DNA of 64,000 bases, taken from positions 62,001-126,000 of the forward strand of contig JBILLS010000001.1 of the NCBI GenBank assembly GCA_044375955.1, given 5' to 3'. A program made the position numbers and the translations under genes. Origin of the DNA: VGCC01 sp044375955 (GTDB lineage Bacteria > Actinomycetota > Actinomycetes > S36-B12). The notes under the pieces were generated by a model. It was not told where the DNA came from. It did not search any database and saw nothing but the letters and a program-made list of their open reading frames with translations. Below are positions 41,786-50,948 of this stretch, piece by piece (the stretch's first letter is position 1; each line of letters opens with the position of its first letter).

Positions 41786-44248
41786 TCAGTTCGGCACGAT
41801 GTTGACAAGCTTCGGCGGCCGCACGATGACCGTCTTCACGCCACCATCGCCGAGGGCACGGACGATGGCGTCGGACGCAAGTGCCAATTCCCGCAGCGCG
41901 TTTTCGCTGATATCCGGTGAGACTTCGATCCGATCCTTGACCTTGCCGGCAACCTGGACAACGCACGTGACGCTCTCGTGCGCGAGCAGTGATGGATCGA
42001 CCTCCGGCCACCCGGCCAGCGCAACCGAGGGCTGGTGACCCAGGCGCGCCCACATGTCCTCCGCCGTGTACGGCGCGGTCAGCGACAACATGATCGCGAT
42101 CGCCTCGACTGCCTCGCGCACCGCGGGATCAGCGGGACCGCAGCCCGTATCGATCGCCTTGCGCGTGGCATTCACCAACTCCATGATGCGCGCGACTGCA
42201 ACGTTGAATCGGAAGGTCTCCACCGCGAGCGCAGCATCGTGCAATGCCCGATGGGTTGACTGACGCAGGGTGCGATCACCGGTCGTGGGGTCGGTACCCA
42301 CGGGGGATGTGACGTCGCCACTCAACCGCCACGCGCGTGCGAGGAACTTGTGCGATCCCGCCGGGGACACATCGGCCCAATCCACGTCGTCCTCCGGCGG
42401 GCCGGCGAAGACCATGGTCAGGCGCACAGCGTCGACTCCGTGTTCGGCCAACTCGTCGGAGAGACGCACCAGGTTGCCCCGCGACTTGCTCATCGCAGAT
42501 CCGTTCATCACCACCATGCCCTGATTCAGCAGGCGCGTGAAGGGTTCGGTGAAGTCGACGAGCCCCATGTCGTAGAGAACCTTGGTGAAGAAGCGGCTAT
42601 AGAGCAGGTGCAGGATCGCGTGGGTCACTCCGCCCACGTACTGATCGACCGGGAGCCAGGTGCGCACCTTCTCCGGATCGAAGGCCGCCGTCGCATCGTG
42701 AGGGTCTACGTAGCGCAGGTAGTACCAACTCGAATCCACGAACGTGTCCATGGTGTCGGGGTCACGGGTCGCCGGTCCACCGCAGCGCGGACACGCCACA
42801 CTCGCCCATTCCACCGCGGCACCCAGGGGGGAGGCCCCCTTGGGCTTGAGGTCGAGGCCCTCGGCCGCGGGGAGTTCGACGGGCAGGTGATCGAGCGGGA
42901 CCGGGACCTCACCGCAGGTGGGGCAGTGGATGATCGGGATCGGTGTCCCCCAATAGCGCTGACGCGAGATGAGCCAGTCGCGCAGCCGGTAGTTCACCGA
43001 GGGCCACCCCGTGCCACGTTCCTGCAGCACCTCGAGGATCCGGGTGATCGCGGCGGCCTTGTCGAGACCATTGAGTGGACCGGAGTTCACGTGCGGCCCG
43101 TCATCGGCGGTAGCGACGCCCGTCATGACCGGGTCCTCACCTGCATCAACGACGATGCGCACCGGAAGATCGAAGGTGCGTGCGAAGTCGAGATCGCGCT
43201 GATCGTGCGCGGGTACCGCCATGATCGCGCCCGTGCCGTAGTCGGCCAACACGTAGTCGGAGGCCCACACGGGGATCCGCTCTCCGTTGACCGGATTGAT
43301 GGCGTAGCGCTGTAGGAACACGCCGGTCTTTTCCCGCGTGTTGTCCAGGCGATCCATCTCCGACGTCTGCTTCACCGCTTCGAGGTATGTGAGGAACTCC
43401 GCCTCAGCGGGGGTTCCCGCCGCGAGTTCCATGGCGAGTTCGGAGTCGGCGGCGACGACGAAGAATGTGGCCCCATACAACGTGTCGGGGCGAGTCGTGT
43501 AGACGGTGACCGGGTCCTCACGCCCTTCGATGACGAACTGGACCTCGGCGCCGGTGGACCGTCCGATCCAGTTCCGCTGCATCAGCAGGACCTTCTCCGG
43601 CCATGTGCCCTCGAGCTGCTCCATATCGTCGAGGAGGCGATCCGCGTAGTCGGTGATACGCAGGTACCACTGGGTGAGCTTCTTCTTCGTGACCTCGGTG
43701 TCACAACGTTCGCAGAGACCTGCAACCACCTGCTCATTCGCGAGCACGGTCTGGCATTCGGGGCACCAGTTGACGTTGCTGTCCTTGCGGTACGCGAGCC
43801 CGCGCTCGTACATCTGCAGGAAGAACCACTGGTTCCATTTGTAGTACTCGGGATCGCACGTGTTGAGCACGCGATCCCAGTCGAAGGAGCATGCGTAGCG
43901 GCGCATCGACGCCTTCTGCTGGGCGATGTTGTCGTAGGTCCACAGTGCAGGACTCTCACCGCGCTTGATCGCGGCGTTCTCCGCTGGGAGTCCGAAGGCG
44001 TCCCAGCCGATCGGATGCATGACATTGAAGCCCCTCTGCACCCAGTAGCGGGCGATCACGTCGCCCAGGGCGTAGGCCTCCGCATGGCCCATGTGCAGGT
44101 CCCCGGAGGGATAGGGGAACATGTCGAGGACGTACTTCTTCGGGCGTAGGTCATCGGGCCGACCCGAGCGGAAGGGCGCCAACTCGTCCCATACGGGCAA
44201 CCACCGCTCCTGGATGGCGGTGATGTCGTAGCGGGAGTCGTCAGTCAT
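41786..44248 (-). CDS. leuS: Leucyl-tRNA synthetase
   Basis: An 820-residue class Ia aminoacyl-tRNA synthetase. The HIGH-type motif is HMGH (52-55), within FPYPSGDLHMGHAEAYA. The CP1 editing domain is present (about 225-420, TRPDTLYGATFFV). KMSKS appears as AMSKSRGN (about 585-592), followed by the anticodon-binding helices and a short C-terminal domain. A zinc-type cluster region includes CPECQTVLANEQV and CPTCGEVP. It is the first gene of the leftward leuS-degV group, with 83 bases before the divergent kinase gene; this is too short for a T-box leader. Confidence 0.97.
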   Translation of the reverse strand: MTDDSRYDITAIQERWLPVWDELAPFRSGRPDDLRPKKYVLDMFPYPSGDLHMGHAEAYALGDVIARYWVQRGFNVMHPIGWDAFGLPAENAAIKRGESPALWTYDNIAQQKASMRRYACSFDWDRVLNTCDPEYYKWNQWFFLQMYERGLAYRKDSNVNWCPECQTVLANEQVVAGLCERCDTEVTKKKLTQWYLRITDYADRLLDDMEQLEGTWPEKVLLMQRNWIGRSTGAEVQFVIEGREDPVTVYTTRPDTLYGATFFVVAADSELAMELAAGTPAEAEFLTYLEAVKQTSEMDRLDNTREKTGVFLQRYAINPVNGERIPVWASDYVLADYGTGAIMAVPAHDQRDLDFARTFDLPVRIVVDAGEDPVMTGVATADDGPHVNSGPLNGLDKAAAITRILEVLQERGTGWPSVNYRLRDWLISRQRYWGTPIPIIHCPTCGEVPVPLDHLPVELPAAEGLDLKPKGASPLGAAVEWASVACPRCGGPATRDPDTMDTFVDSSWYYLRYVDPHDATAAFDPEKVRTWLPVDQYVGGVTHAILHLLYSRFFTKVLYDMGLVDFTEPFTRLLNQGMVVMNGSAMSKSRGNLVRLSDELAEHGVDAVRLTMVFAGPPEDDVDWADVSPAGSHKFLARAWRLSGDVTSPVGTDPTTGDRTLRQSTHRALHDAALAVETFRFNVAVARIMELVNATRKAIDTGCGPADPAVREAVEAIAIMLSLTAPYTAEDMWARLGHQPSVALAGWPEVDPSLLAHESVTCVVQVAGKVKDRIEVSPDISENALRELALASDAIVRALGDGGVKTVIVRPPKLVNIVPN

Positions 44249-44331
44249 CTCAATTCCTGGTTTCGGGAGTGGAGGGTACCGAGGTCCATCAGGATGGGCC
44301 TGCAGGGTTCGTCGGTGAAGGGAGGGGTGCT

Positions 44332-45768
44332 ATGACGACGGTGGCGGCCGTCGACCTCGGCGCGACGAGTGGTCGCGTCGTGCTTGCCACCTACCGCGAT
44401 GGCGCAGTCTCCCTCGAGGAGGTCGCCCGATTCCCCAACCATCCGGAGCAGCGGGATGGCCGCTGGGTGTGGGACACCGAGCGGCTCCTCGCCGCGACGG
44501 TCTCCGGGCTCGCGACCGCGGTCGAGCGCGGCTCGGCATCGTTCGGTGTGGACACCTGGGGGGTCGACTTCGGGGTGATCCGCGATGGAGAACGCCTCGG
44601 CCCGGTCCGGGCGTACCGCGATCCGCTCAACGAGCAGGGCCTGGGCATCGTCGAGGCGGTGATCCCCTGGCACCGGCTCTACTCGCTGTGCGGTATCCAG
44701 CGGATGCCGATCAACACCATCTACCAGGTGGCCGTCGACGATCCCCCACGGCTCACGGCAGGCAGCACCTTCCTCCCCGTGCCGGACCTCGTCGCCTTCC
44801 TCATCACCGGGGTAGCGGGAACCGACGTCACCCATGCATCGACCTCGTCGATGGTGTCCGCCGGAGATCGGACCTGGTCGACCGAGGTACTCGACGCTCT
44901 CGGCCTTCCCCACTCTGCCTTCCTGCAGCCCGACGAACCGGGCACGCTCCGGGGACCGGCGCTGGTCCCGGGACTTCGTGGTCTCCCGCACATCAGTGTC
45001 GGTGCCCATGACACGGCCAGCGCCTACGCCGGTACACCCATCGCTGACCGGGACCGAGCCCTCGTGTTGTCCCTGGGAACCTGGGCGCTCATCGGAGCCG
45101 AGTGCGTGGGGGTCCTCCCCACCGAGGCCGCACGGGAATTGAATGTGACGCACGAACTTGGTGTGGACGGAACCGTGCGCGTACTACGGAATGTGACCGG
45201 GATGTGGCTGCTCGAGGAGTGTCGCCGCTCCTGGGGTGACGATGATGGTGAAGCACCCGCGGTCCTCGACCTGATCGACGCCGCGACCCAGGCTCCGGCC
45301 TTCGCGGGAATCATCGATGTCGACCTTCCCGAACTCGGCGCGCCCGGTCAGTCCCCGGCGACCCTGGCTCCACGGATTCACGGCTCGTGGGACGGTACTC
45401 GTGGCGGCCTGACCCGGATCCTGCTGGAGTCGCTCGTTGCGCGCGTGGCCGATCGCGCGCGGCAGATCACACACCTGCTCGGTGGTGAGCGCGATGTCCT
45501 TCACGTTGTGGGCGGTGCAAGCCGCCTACCCGTGGTGATGCAGTGGCTGGCCGACGCAACGGACATGCGCGTTGTCGCAGGACCGACGGAAGCGACGGCG
45601 CTCGGCAACGCCATCGTGCAGTGGCGTGCACTCGGTGCCGTGTCCTCGCTTGCCGAGGCGCGCCGAGCCATCGCCGCGCTACCCGAGATCCGGGAATACA
45701 CCCCGAGCGGCACCATCGGGTCGTGGCGTCGTTACGCCGAGCGCCTCCACGAGTCCGCGTGGGATTAG
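44332..45768 (+). CDS. rhaB: Rhamnulokinase-like FGGY sugar kinase
   Basis: A 478-residue FGGY kinase, typical RhaB length. The N-terminal phosphate loop is AVDLGATSGRV (6-16), distinctive for rhamnulokinase. FGVDTWGVDFGV and the ATP-binding VLSLGTWALIGAE and VVGGASRLPVVMQWLAD further support it. A strong ribosome-binding site (GGGAGGGG) precedes the ATG at 44332. It leads a rightward operon with an SDR, a class II aldolase and a second SDR. No sugar isomerase is in the operon, so the natural substrate may be a ketose other than rhamnulose. The assignment to RhaB is by sequence resemblance only. Confidence 0.82.
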   Translation: MTTVAAVDLGATSGRVVLATYRDGAVSLEEVARFPNHPEQRDGRWVWDTERLLAATVSGLATAVERGSASFGVDTWGVDFGVIRDGERLGPVRAYRDPLNEQGLGIVEAVIPWHRLYSLCGIQRMPINTIYQVAVDDPPRLTAGSTFLPVPDLVAFLITGVAGTDVTHASTSSMVSAGDRTWSTEVLDALGLPHSAFLQPDEPGTLRGPALVPGLRGLPHISVGAHDTASAYAGTPIADRDRALVLSLGTWALIGAECVGVLPTEAARELNVTHELGVDGTVRVLRNVTGMWLLEECRRSWGDDDGEAPAVLDLIDAATQAPAFAGIIDVDLPELGAPGQSPATLAPRIHGSWDGTRGGLTRILLESLVARVADRARQITHLLGGERDVLHVVGGASRLPVVMQWLADATDMRVVAGPTEATALGNAIVQWRALGAVSSLAEARRAIAALPEIREYTPSGTIGSWRRYAERLHESAWD

Positions 45769-45791
45769 GCTCGCCCGATGGAGAAGTTGCG

Positions 45792-46553
45792 ATGAGGTTG
45801 GCGGGAAAAACCGCAGTCATCACGGGTGGCGGTAGAGGAATCGGTTACACGCTGGCGGGCGCTCTCGCTGCCGAGGGAGCACAGATCGGCATCATCGACG
45901 TGCTCGCGGACGTCGAGACAGCAGCGCAGGCGATCGCACAGCAGCATGGGGTCCACGCCGTGGGTGTCCAGGCCGACGTCACGGACGCAGCTGCCGTCGA
46001 TCGTGCCTTCGGGACCCTGGCCGGCGCACTCGGGACAGCCGATGTCCTCGTCACGAGTGCAGGTATCACGATCTGGGGCGACTCCGTCGATGTCACGCCC
46101 GAGGACTGGCAGCGTGTCCTCGACATCAATCTCAACGGCACGTTCTTCGCATGCCAATCCTTCGGGCGCAGGTTGCTCCCGGAGGGACGGCCTGGATCGG
46201 CGATCCTCATCTCTTCTATGTCCGCTCAGATCGTCAACGTGCCGCAGTACCAGGCCTCCTACCACGCATCGAAAGCCGCCGTGAGCATGCTCGCGAAGTC
46301 GCTCGCCGTGGAGTGGGCGACACGGGGTGTTCGCGTAAACGCACTCGAGCCCGGCTACACACTCTCGGCGATGACACGTCAATTCATGGACGCGAATCCG
46401 GAGTTGCATGCGCAGTGGGAGGAAATGATTCCCGCGCGCCGCATGGGTGAACCGGAGGATCTCGTCGGAGTTGTGGTGCTGCTGGCCTCCAGCGAGTCCG
46501 CGTACCTGACCGGTCAATCGATCGTCGTCGACGGCGGATACACGGCAATCTGA
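45792..46553 (+). CDS. Short-chain dehydrogenase/reductase, sugar-type
   Basis: A 253-residue classical SDR with TGGGRGIGYTLA (11-22), an NAG-equivalent TSAGITI, catalytic serine in ISSMSAQI, YHASK for the YxxxK pair, and the C-terminal GQSIVVDGG. The sequence resembles sugar-alcohol or aldose dehydrogenases of sugar operons. It begins 23 bases after the kinase and overlaps the aldolase start by one base. It may supply the ketose that the kinase phosphorylates, replacing an isomerase. That is inference. Confidence 0.82.
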   Translation: MRLAGKTAVITGGGRGIGYTLAGALAAEGAQIGIIDVLADVETAAQAIAQQHGVHAVGVQADVTDAAAVDRAFGTLAGALGTADVLVTSAGITIWGDSVDVTPEDWQRVLDINLNGTFFACQSFGRRLLPEGRPGSAILISSMSAQIVNVPQYQASYHASKAAVSMLAKSLAVEWATRGVRVNALEPGYTLSAMTRQFMDANPELHAQWEEMIPARRMGEPEDLVGVVVLLASSESAYLTGQSIVVDGGYTAI

Positions 46554-47317
46554 TGTCCGCCCTCTCCTCACTCGTCACCATTAGCCGAACCGCGGGTGAG
46601 CCTGCACGCAACCTGGCGCTGGCTGCGGAGGGGAACATCTCGCTACGCGCGGATGGCGACACGATGTGGATCAAGGCGAGTGGTTGTTCCCTCGCGACCC
46701 TCGGGAACGAGGATGTCTTGCTTGTCGATCGCGCACCACTTCGGGCACTTCTCGACGATCAATCCGCAGACGACGCCGCTGTCGCGGCTGCCTATTCCGC
46801 GTGCGTCATCGAGGGGCCGGCGGGTCGGCGACCCTCCGTTGAAGCGCTGTTGCACAGCGTCCTCTACGACACCACGGATGCCTCCTGCATCCTGCACACC
46901 CATCCGATCGCAGTGAATCGGCTGCTCTGCTCGGTTGCAGCCGAAGCGCTCGTGGCCGGCGCGGTGTTTCCGGATCAGATCGTGATGCTGGGCGAACACC
47001 AACTTCTCGTTCCCTACGTGGATCCGGGTCTGCCGTTGGCACGTGAGGTTCGCAGGGGTGTGCAACGGTTCAGCGATGAGCACAGTGAGGCACCCCGCGT
47101 CGTGTACCTGCGCAACCACGGAGTGTTCGTGATGGCACCGTCGCCCGATCAGGCGCTGGCCATGACCGAGATGTGCGTGAAGGTGGCCAGCGTCGTGGAG
47201 GGTGCGCTCAGCGTCGGGGGTCCCGTCTACCTCGATGAGGCTTCGGCACGACGCATTGAGGATCGACCCGACGAGCACTACCGCCGCCGGATGCTGGCGG
47301 GGACGGAGGAGCGATGA
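46553..47317 (+). CDS. Class II aldolase/adducin-family protein (RhaD/FucA-like)
   Basis: A 254-residue zinc aldolase fold. Landmarks are AEGNISLR (25-32), KASG (41-44), the catalytic glutamate region PSVEALLH (94-101), the zinc pair HTHP (H115, H117) and a third zinc histidine in YLRNHGVFV. These fit rhamnulose-1-phosphate or fuculose-1-phosphate aldolases, which cleave to DHAP and lactaldehyde. Position after a RhaB-like kinase supports that reaction. Overlaps of one base with the first SDR and four bases with the second indicate coupling. Confidence 0.85.
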   Translation: MSALSSLVTISRTAGEPARNLALAAEGNISLRADGDTMWIKASGCSLATLGNEDVLLVDRAPLRALLDDQSADDAAVAAAYSACVIEGPAGRRPSVEALLHSVLYDTTDASCILHTHPIAVNRLLCSVAAEALVAGAVFPDQIVMLGEHQLLVPYVDPGLPLAREVRRGVQRFSDEHSEAPRVVYLRNHGVFVMAPSPDQALAMTEMCVKVASVVEGALSVGGPVYLDEASARRIEDRPDEHYRRRMLAGTEER

Positions 47318-48042
47318 CGACACTCACGGGCAAGCGCGCGGTCATCACGGGGGCGAGTTCCGGCATTGGGAAGGCGTTCGCGCAGTCACTCGACGCTGCT
47401 GGAGTGCACTTGGTCCTGGTCGGGCGCAGCGCCGAGCGACTTGAGGCTGCGAGCGCGAACCTTCAGCACCAGCCGGTCCTGATCGCGGGCGATGTCTCGG
47501 AGGCGGCTACGGCCGAGCGGGCCGTCCAGGCGTGTCTCGACTCCTTCGGTGGCATGGACATCGTGCTGCCGAATGCGGGGCTCTACCTGCCGGACAAAGG
47601 GTGGGAGGTTCCCACTGACCGAGTCCACCACATGGTCACGACCAATGTCGCCGGGGTGATGCACACCGTGCATGCGGCCCTACCCCACCTCCTGAAGCAG
47701 GGCACCGGCGACATCGTGGTCACCAGTTCGGTGTCCGGCCACCAGGCGATCTCCTGGGAGCCGGTGTATACCGCCACGAAGCACGCGGTGCAGGCCTTCG
47801 TGCACGCCACGCGTCAGCAGATCGTGGGTTCGGGGGTGCGCCTGGGCGCGATCGCACCGGGCATCGTGCTCAATGAACTCTGGGGTGTCTCCGAGTCGGA
47901 TTCCCGGATCGACGAGCAGGTTGCGGCCCACGCGGGTATCCGCTCGGAAGACGTCGCGTCCGGCCTTCTCTTCATGCTCACGCAGCCGCGGCACGTGACG
48001 ATTCGCGATCTCGTGATGCTGCCCACCGCACAACCGATCTAG
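47314..48042 (+). CDS. Short-chain dehydrogenase/reductase
   Basis: A 242-residue SDR with TGASSGIGKAFA (11-22), PNAG, catalytic serine in TSSVSGHQ, and YTATK as the YxxxK pair. It lacks the usual C-terminal VDGG motif, having RDLVMLPTAQPI, as in the YdfG/serine-dehydrogenase-like branch of SDRs. It is the fourth gene of the kinase operon (ATGA overlap). It may reduce or oxidise an aldehyde product such as lactaldehyde, but this is speculative. Confidence 0.8.
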   Translation: MTTLTGKRAVITGASSGIGKAFAQSLDAAGVHLVLVGRSAERLEAASANLQHQPVLIAGDVSEAATAERAVQACLDSFGGMDIVLPNAGLYLPDKGWEVPTDRVHHMVTTNVAGVMHTVHAALPHLLKQGTGDIVVTSSVSGHQAISWEPVYTATKHAVQAFVHATRQQIVGSGVRLGAIAPGIVLNELWGVSESDSRIDEQVAAHAGIRSEDVASGLLFMLTQPRHVTIRDLVMLPTAQPI

Positions 48043-48056
48043 CAGCACACAAAGCA

Positions 48057-48096
48057 ACTGGGGTGCAGCGGACCCGAGAATCCGCTGCACCCCAGT
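48057..48096. terminator. Strong hairpin between convergent sugar operons (probably bidirectional terminator)
   Basis: A 16-bp perfect stem (CTGGGGTGCAGCGGA and its complement plus one A/T pair) with the eight-base loop CCCGAGAA. It lies 15 bases after the stop of the second SDR and 16 bases from the stop of the convergent binding-protein gene. There is no long U-run, typical of high-GC Gram-positives. Confidence 0.8.
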
Positions 48097-48111
48097 GCAT
48101 GTGTCACATCC

Positions 48112-49092
48112 TTAGCACTTGGCGCGGTACTGAGCCGCCTTGCCTGCCTTGGTGTCGACATTGTTCTTCGTGAGAATGGTGAAGCCGGTCGTGATCTTCT
48201 TCTTGGTCGGCTGACCATTCAGCTTGGCAACGGCCTGCTGCACACCCTGCACACCGATGTCGTACGGCTGCTGAGCGATGAGCGCCTGGACGGTGCCATC
48301 CTTGAGAGCCTTCACCTGGTCGGGACCGGCGTCGAAGCCGATGACCACGATCTGGCCTTCCTTACCGGCCTGCTTGATAGCGGTGGCCACACCCTGTGCA
48401 GAGAACAGGTTGCTAGCGAAGACCGCCTTGATGTCGGGGTTCTTCGCGAGAGCCGCCGTCATCTTCTGGGCAGCAATGGCGGGCTCGTTCTCCGAGTACT
48501 CCTGGGAAACGAACGTGAACTTGCCACCGCTCGCCTTCACGGCATCCGAGAAGCCCTTGTCACGTGCGTCGGTGGTGCTGATGCCCGGGCGCACGCCCAT
48601 CGCCATCACCTTGCCGCCGCCCGGAACGAGCTGCTCAACTGCCTTGAATGCCTGCTCGCCACCGGCGAGGTTGTTGGAGGAGATCTCCGACACCGCGAAC
48701 TTCGGGTTGTTCACAGTGGTGTCCACGAGGACGATCTCGATGCCGGCCTTCTTGGCGGCCTCGAGCGGACGCTGCATCGCCTTGACGTCGTTCGGGGCGA
48801 TCAGGATCGCGTCAGGCTTCTTGGCCACGACGGCCTCGAGGATCGGACGCTGGAGGGTGGCATCGAACTTCGCCGGGCCCTCGGTGGTGACCTTTGCGCC
48901 GAGCTTCTTGGCCTCGGCACGAACGCCACAGTCCATGGTGATGTAGAAGCCGTCGCCCTTCACACCCTGGATGAACACGATGTTCTCTCCGGCCGCATTC
49001 GCGACAGGAGCAACACCAAGCGACAGACCGGCGACAACTCCAACACCGAGAGCTGCAACAGCGGTCCGCTTGATCAGATTCTTGCTACCCAC
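48112..49092 (-). CDS. Sugar ABC transporter substrate-binding protein (RbsB-like)
   Basis: A 326-residue periplasmic-binding protein of the ribose/galactose class. A signal peptide with several Ala/Val residues ends near VANAAG (about 33). The mature protein has NIVFIQGVKGDGFYITMDCGV and paired domains, with VVIGFDAGPDQVKALKDGTV typical of RbsB relatives. It is the last gene of the seven-gene sugar operon, three bases after the permease. Ligand unknown; a hexose, ketose or hexitol is likely from the kinases and aldolase. Confidence 0.9.
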   Translation of the reverse strand: MGSKNLIKRTAVAALGVGVVAGLSLGVAPVANAAGENIVFIQGVKGDGFYITMDCGVRAEAKKLGAKVTTEGPAKFDATLQRPILEAVVAKKPDAILIAPNDVKAMQRPLEAAKKAGIEIVLVDTTVNNPKFAVSEISSNNLAGGEQAFKAVEQLVPGGGKVMAMGVRPGISTTDARDKGFSDAVKASGGKFTFVSQEYSENEPAIAAQKMTAALAKNPDIKAVFASNLFSAQGVATAIKQAGKEGQIVVIGFDAGPDQVKALKDGTVQALIAQQPYDIGVQGVQQAVAKLNGQPTKKKITTGFTILTKNNVDTKAGKAAQYRAKC

Positions 49093-49094
49093 CT

Positions 49095-50183
49095 TTAACC
49101 TTCTTTCTCTTTGCCCCGAAGGGTCAGCCCTCCAACTTGGAGGGGTTTGGACTTCTTTCCTGATCCCTTGAATGCACGTGCACGGCGTAGGCCGTCCAGG
49201 TACACAGCACCGATCAGGAACATTCCCACCACGACGCCCTGCCAGTAGGCCTGGACCCCGATGATGATGAACCCGGCCTGCAGCACCACGGGGATGAGCA
49301 GTCCGATTACCGTGCCAAAGATTGTACCGATGCCTCCGAAGAGGCTGGTACCGCCAATGACAACGCCTGCGATGACGGTCAAGGCCGTCATGGAGTTACC
49401 ACCGATGGTGGTCTGCTGGAAGTACGCGACGCTGAGGATGCCAGCGATTCCCGCAGTGGTACCCGAGATGACGTACACCCAGATGAGTTGGCGATCGACG
49501 TTGATGCCGACGCGCCGGCAGGCCTCCGGATTGGAGCCCACCGCATAGGTGTAGAGGCCGAAGCGGGTCTTATGCAAGAGGATCCCACCGAGCACGCAGA
49601 TCGCTGCGGCGATGACTGTCAGCGTGGGAACGTCGGCGAAGACATTGCCGAAGCCGACGGTGTCAACGAGCACGGTGGGGATCTCGTAGAGATCGATGCC
49701 GCCGGTGATCACCTGCGCGAGACCGAGGGCCGCTCCCAGCGTGCCGAGGGTGACGATGAATGCCGGCACCTTCGCCTTGGCGACGAGGAGTCCGTTGATA
49801 AGACCCCACACCGCGCCCGCGACGATCGAAGCGATGGTGCCTGCGATAGCCGCACCCCAACCCTCCGCGCCCATGGCACCCATGACTTGCGCACCGATCA
49901 CACTGCTAAAGACCAGCACCGATCCGATGGACAAATCGATGCCTGCCGTGATGATGACGAGGGTTGCGCCAACACCGAGAACCGCGAAGATCGAGGTGTT
50001 GAGGATGATGGATCGCAAATTGAACGCGGTCGGGAACGCATCCGGTGCCATGATCGAGAAGATCACGCACAGAACGATGAGCACGATGACGATCTGCGCG
50101 GCCTGGACACGAGTGAGGCGTCTCCATAGAGACATCCGCGGTGTGTTCAGCAGTTCGTGCGCGAGGGCTGTCTGCGCGCTCAT
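49095..50183 (-). CDS. Sugar ABC transporter permease (RbsC-like)
   Basis: A 362-residue permease of the branched/ribose type with about ten helices. Landmarks are FNLRSIILNTSIFAVLGVGATLVIITAGIDLSIGSV (about 55-92) and GGTSLFGGIGTIFGTVIG, which form the family EAA-like coupling region. A C-terminal basic tail is unusual in length. It overlaps the ATPase gene by ATGA, and pairs with the binding protein and ATPase. Confidence 0.92.
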   Translation of the reverse strand: MSAQTALAHELLNTPRMSLWRRLTRVQAAQIVIVLIVLCVIFSIMAPDAFPTAFNLRSIILNTSIFAVLGVGATLVIITAGIDLSIGSVLVFSSVIGAQVMGAMGAEGWGAAIAGTIASIVAGAVWGLINGLLVAKAKVPAFIVTLGTLGAALGLAQVITGGIDLYEIPTVLVDTVGFGNVFADVPTLTVIAAAICVLGGILLHKTRFGLYTYAVGSNPEACRRVGINVDRQLIWVYVISGTTAGIAGILSVAYFQQTTIGGNSMTALTVIAGVVIGGTSLFGGIGTIFGTVIGLLIPVVLQAGFIIIGVQAYWQGVVVGMFLIGAVYLDGLRRARAFKGSGKKSKPLQVGGLTLRGKEKEG

Positions 50184-50935
50184 GCGACCTCCTCATCCAA
50201 TGCGCCGGTCATAGTCCCCACGAGTTCCTCGAGCGAAGTCTCGGATGTCTTGTAGACGGCGACGCGGCGACCGCGACGCATCACTTGAACACGATCGGAG
50301 ACCTGCAACACCTCGGGCATCGAGTGACTGATGAACACAACGCCGATGCCCCTGTCCCGTACCCGCTTGACCATGTCCAACACGTTCTTGGTCTGCACGA
50401 CACCAAGGGCAGCCGTGGGCTCGTCGAGGAAGATGATCTCGTTCGCCCAGGACGCCGAACGTGCCACGGCGATGCTCTGCTTCTGTCCGCCGGACATGGA
50501 TCCGACGGGCTCCGTCAGTGTCCGGACGGTGGCACCGAGATCGGTGAAGGCGCTGACCGAGCCCTCCTTCATCTGCTTGCGGTCCATGAATCCCAGGAGT
50601 CCAAGCAGACCCTTGCGCTTGACCTCTCGGCCCAGGTAGAGGTTGTTCACCGCATCGAGGTGCGGGCAGAGGGCGAGATCCTGGAACACGGTCTCGATGC
50701 CGAGGTTCCGCGCATCGGCCGGGTTCGAAAGCTTTACTTCCTTACCCTTGAAAAGGATCGTCCCACCCTCCGGCTGCTCCGTGCCGGAGAGGATCTTGAC
50801 CATCGTGCTCTTGCCCGCGCCATTGTCACCGATCATCGCGGTGACCTCACCGGCCTCCACGGTGAAGTCGGCCTCGTCGAGCGCGACCACCTGCCCGTAT
50901 GTGCGCACGATCCCGCGCGCCTCAAGAATCGCCAT
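50180..50935 (-). CDS. Sugar ABC transporter ATP-binding protein, single-domain (FrcA-like)
   Basis: A 251-residue ABC ATPase with one nucleotide-binding domain: Walker A GDNGAGKST, signature MSGGQKQSIAVARS, Walker B IIFLDEPTAALG. RbsA-type importers usually have two fused domains, so two copies must pair, as in FrcA-type systems. I chose the ATG at 50935 because a strong ribosome-binding site (GGAGGGAGAG) precedes it and the open frame upstream lacks ABC sequence. It begins 13 bases after the aldolase and overlaps the permease. Confidence 0.92.
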   Translation of the reverse strand: MAILEARGIVRTYGQVVALDEADFTVEAGEVTAMIGDNGAGKSTMVKILSGTEQPEGGTILFKGKEVKLSNPADARNLGIETVFQDLALCPHLDAVNNLYLGREVKRKGLLGLLGFMDRKQMKEGSVSAFTDLGATVRTLTEPVGSMSGGQKQSIAVARSASWANEIIFLDEPTAALGVVQTKNVLDMVKRVRDRGIGVVFISHSMPEVLQVSDRVQVMRRGRRVAVYKTSETSLEELVGTMTGALDEEVA

Positions 50936-50948
50936 GGATCTCTCCCTC

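Noticed and set aside
44249..44331. T-box leader of leuS
   Set aside because: Only 83 bases separate leuS from the divergent kinase gene, too few for a T-box, and no T-box core or terminator hairpin is visible.
44245..45153. A 302-codon minus-strand frame opposite the rhamnulokinase-like gene
   Set aside because: The kinase has a strong ribosome-binding site and FGGY motifs; the antisense frame has none.
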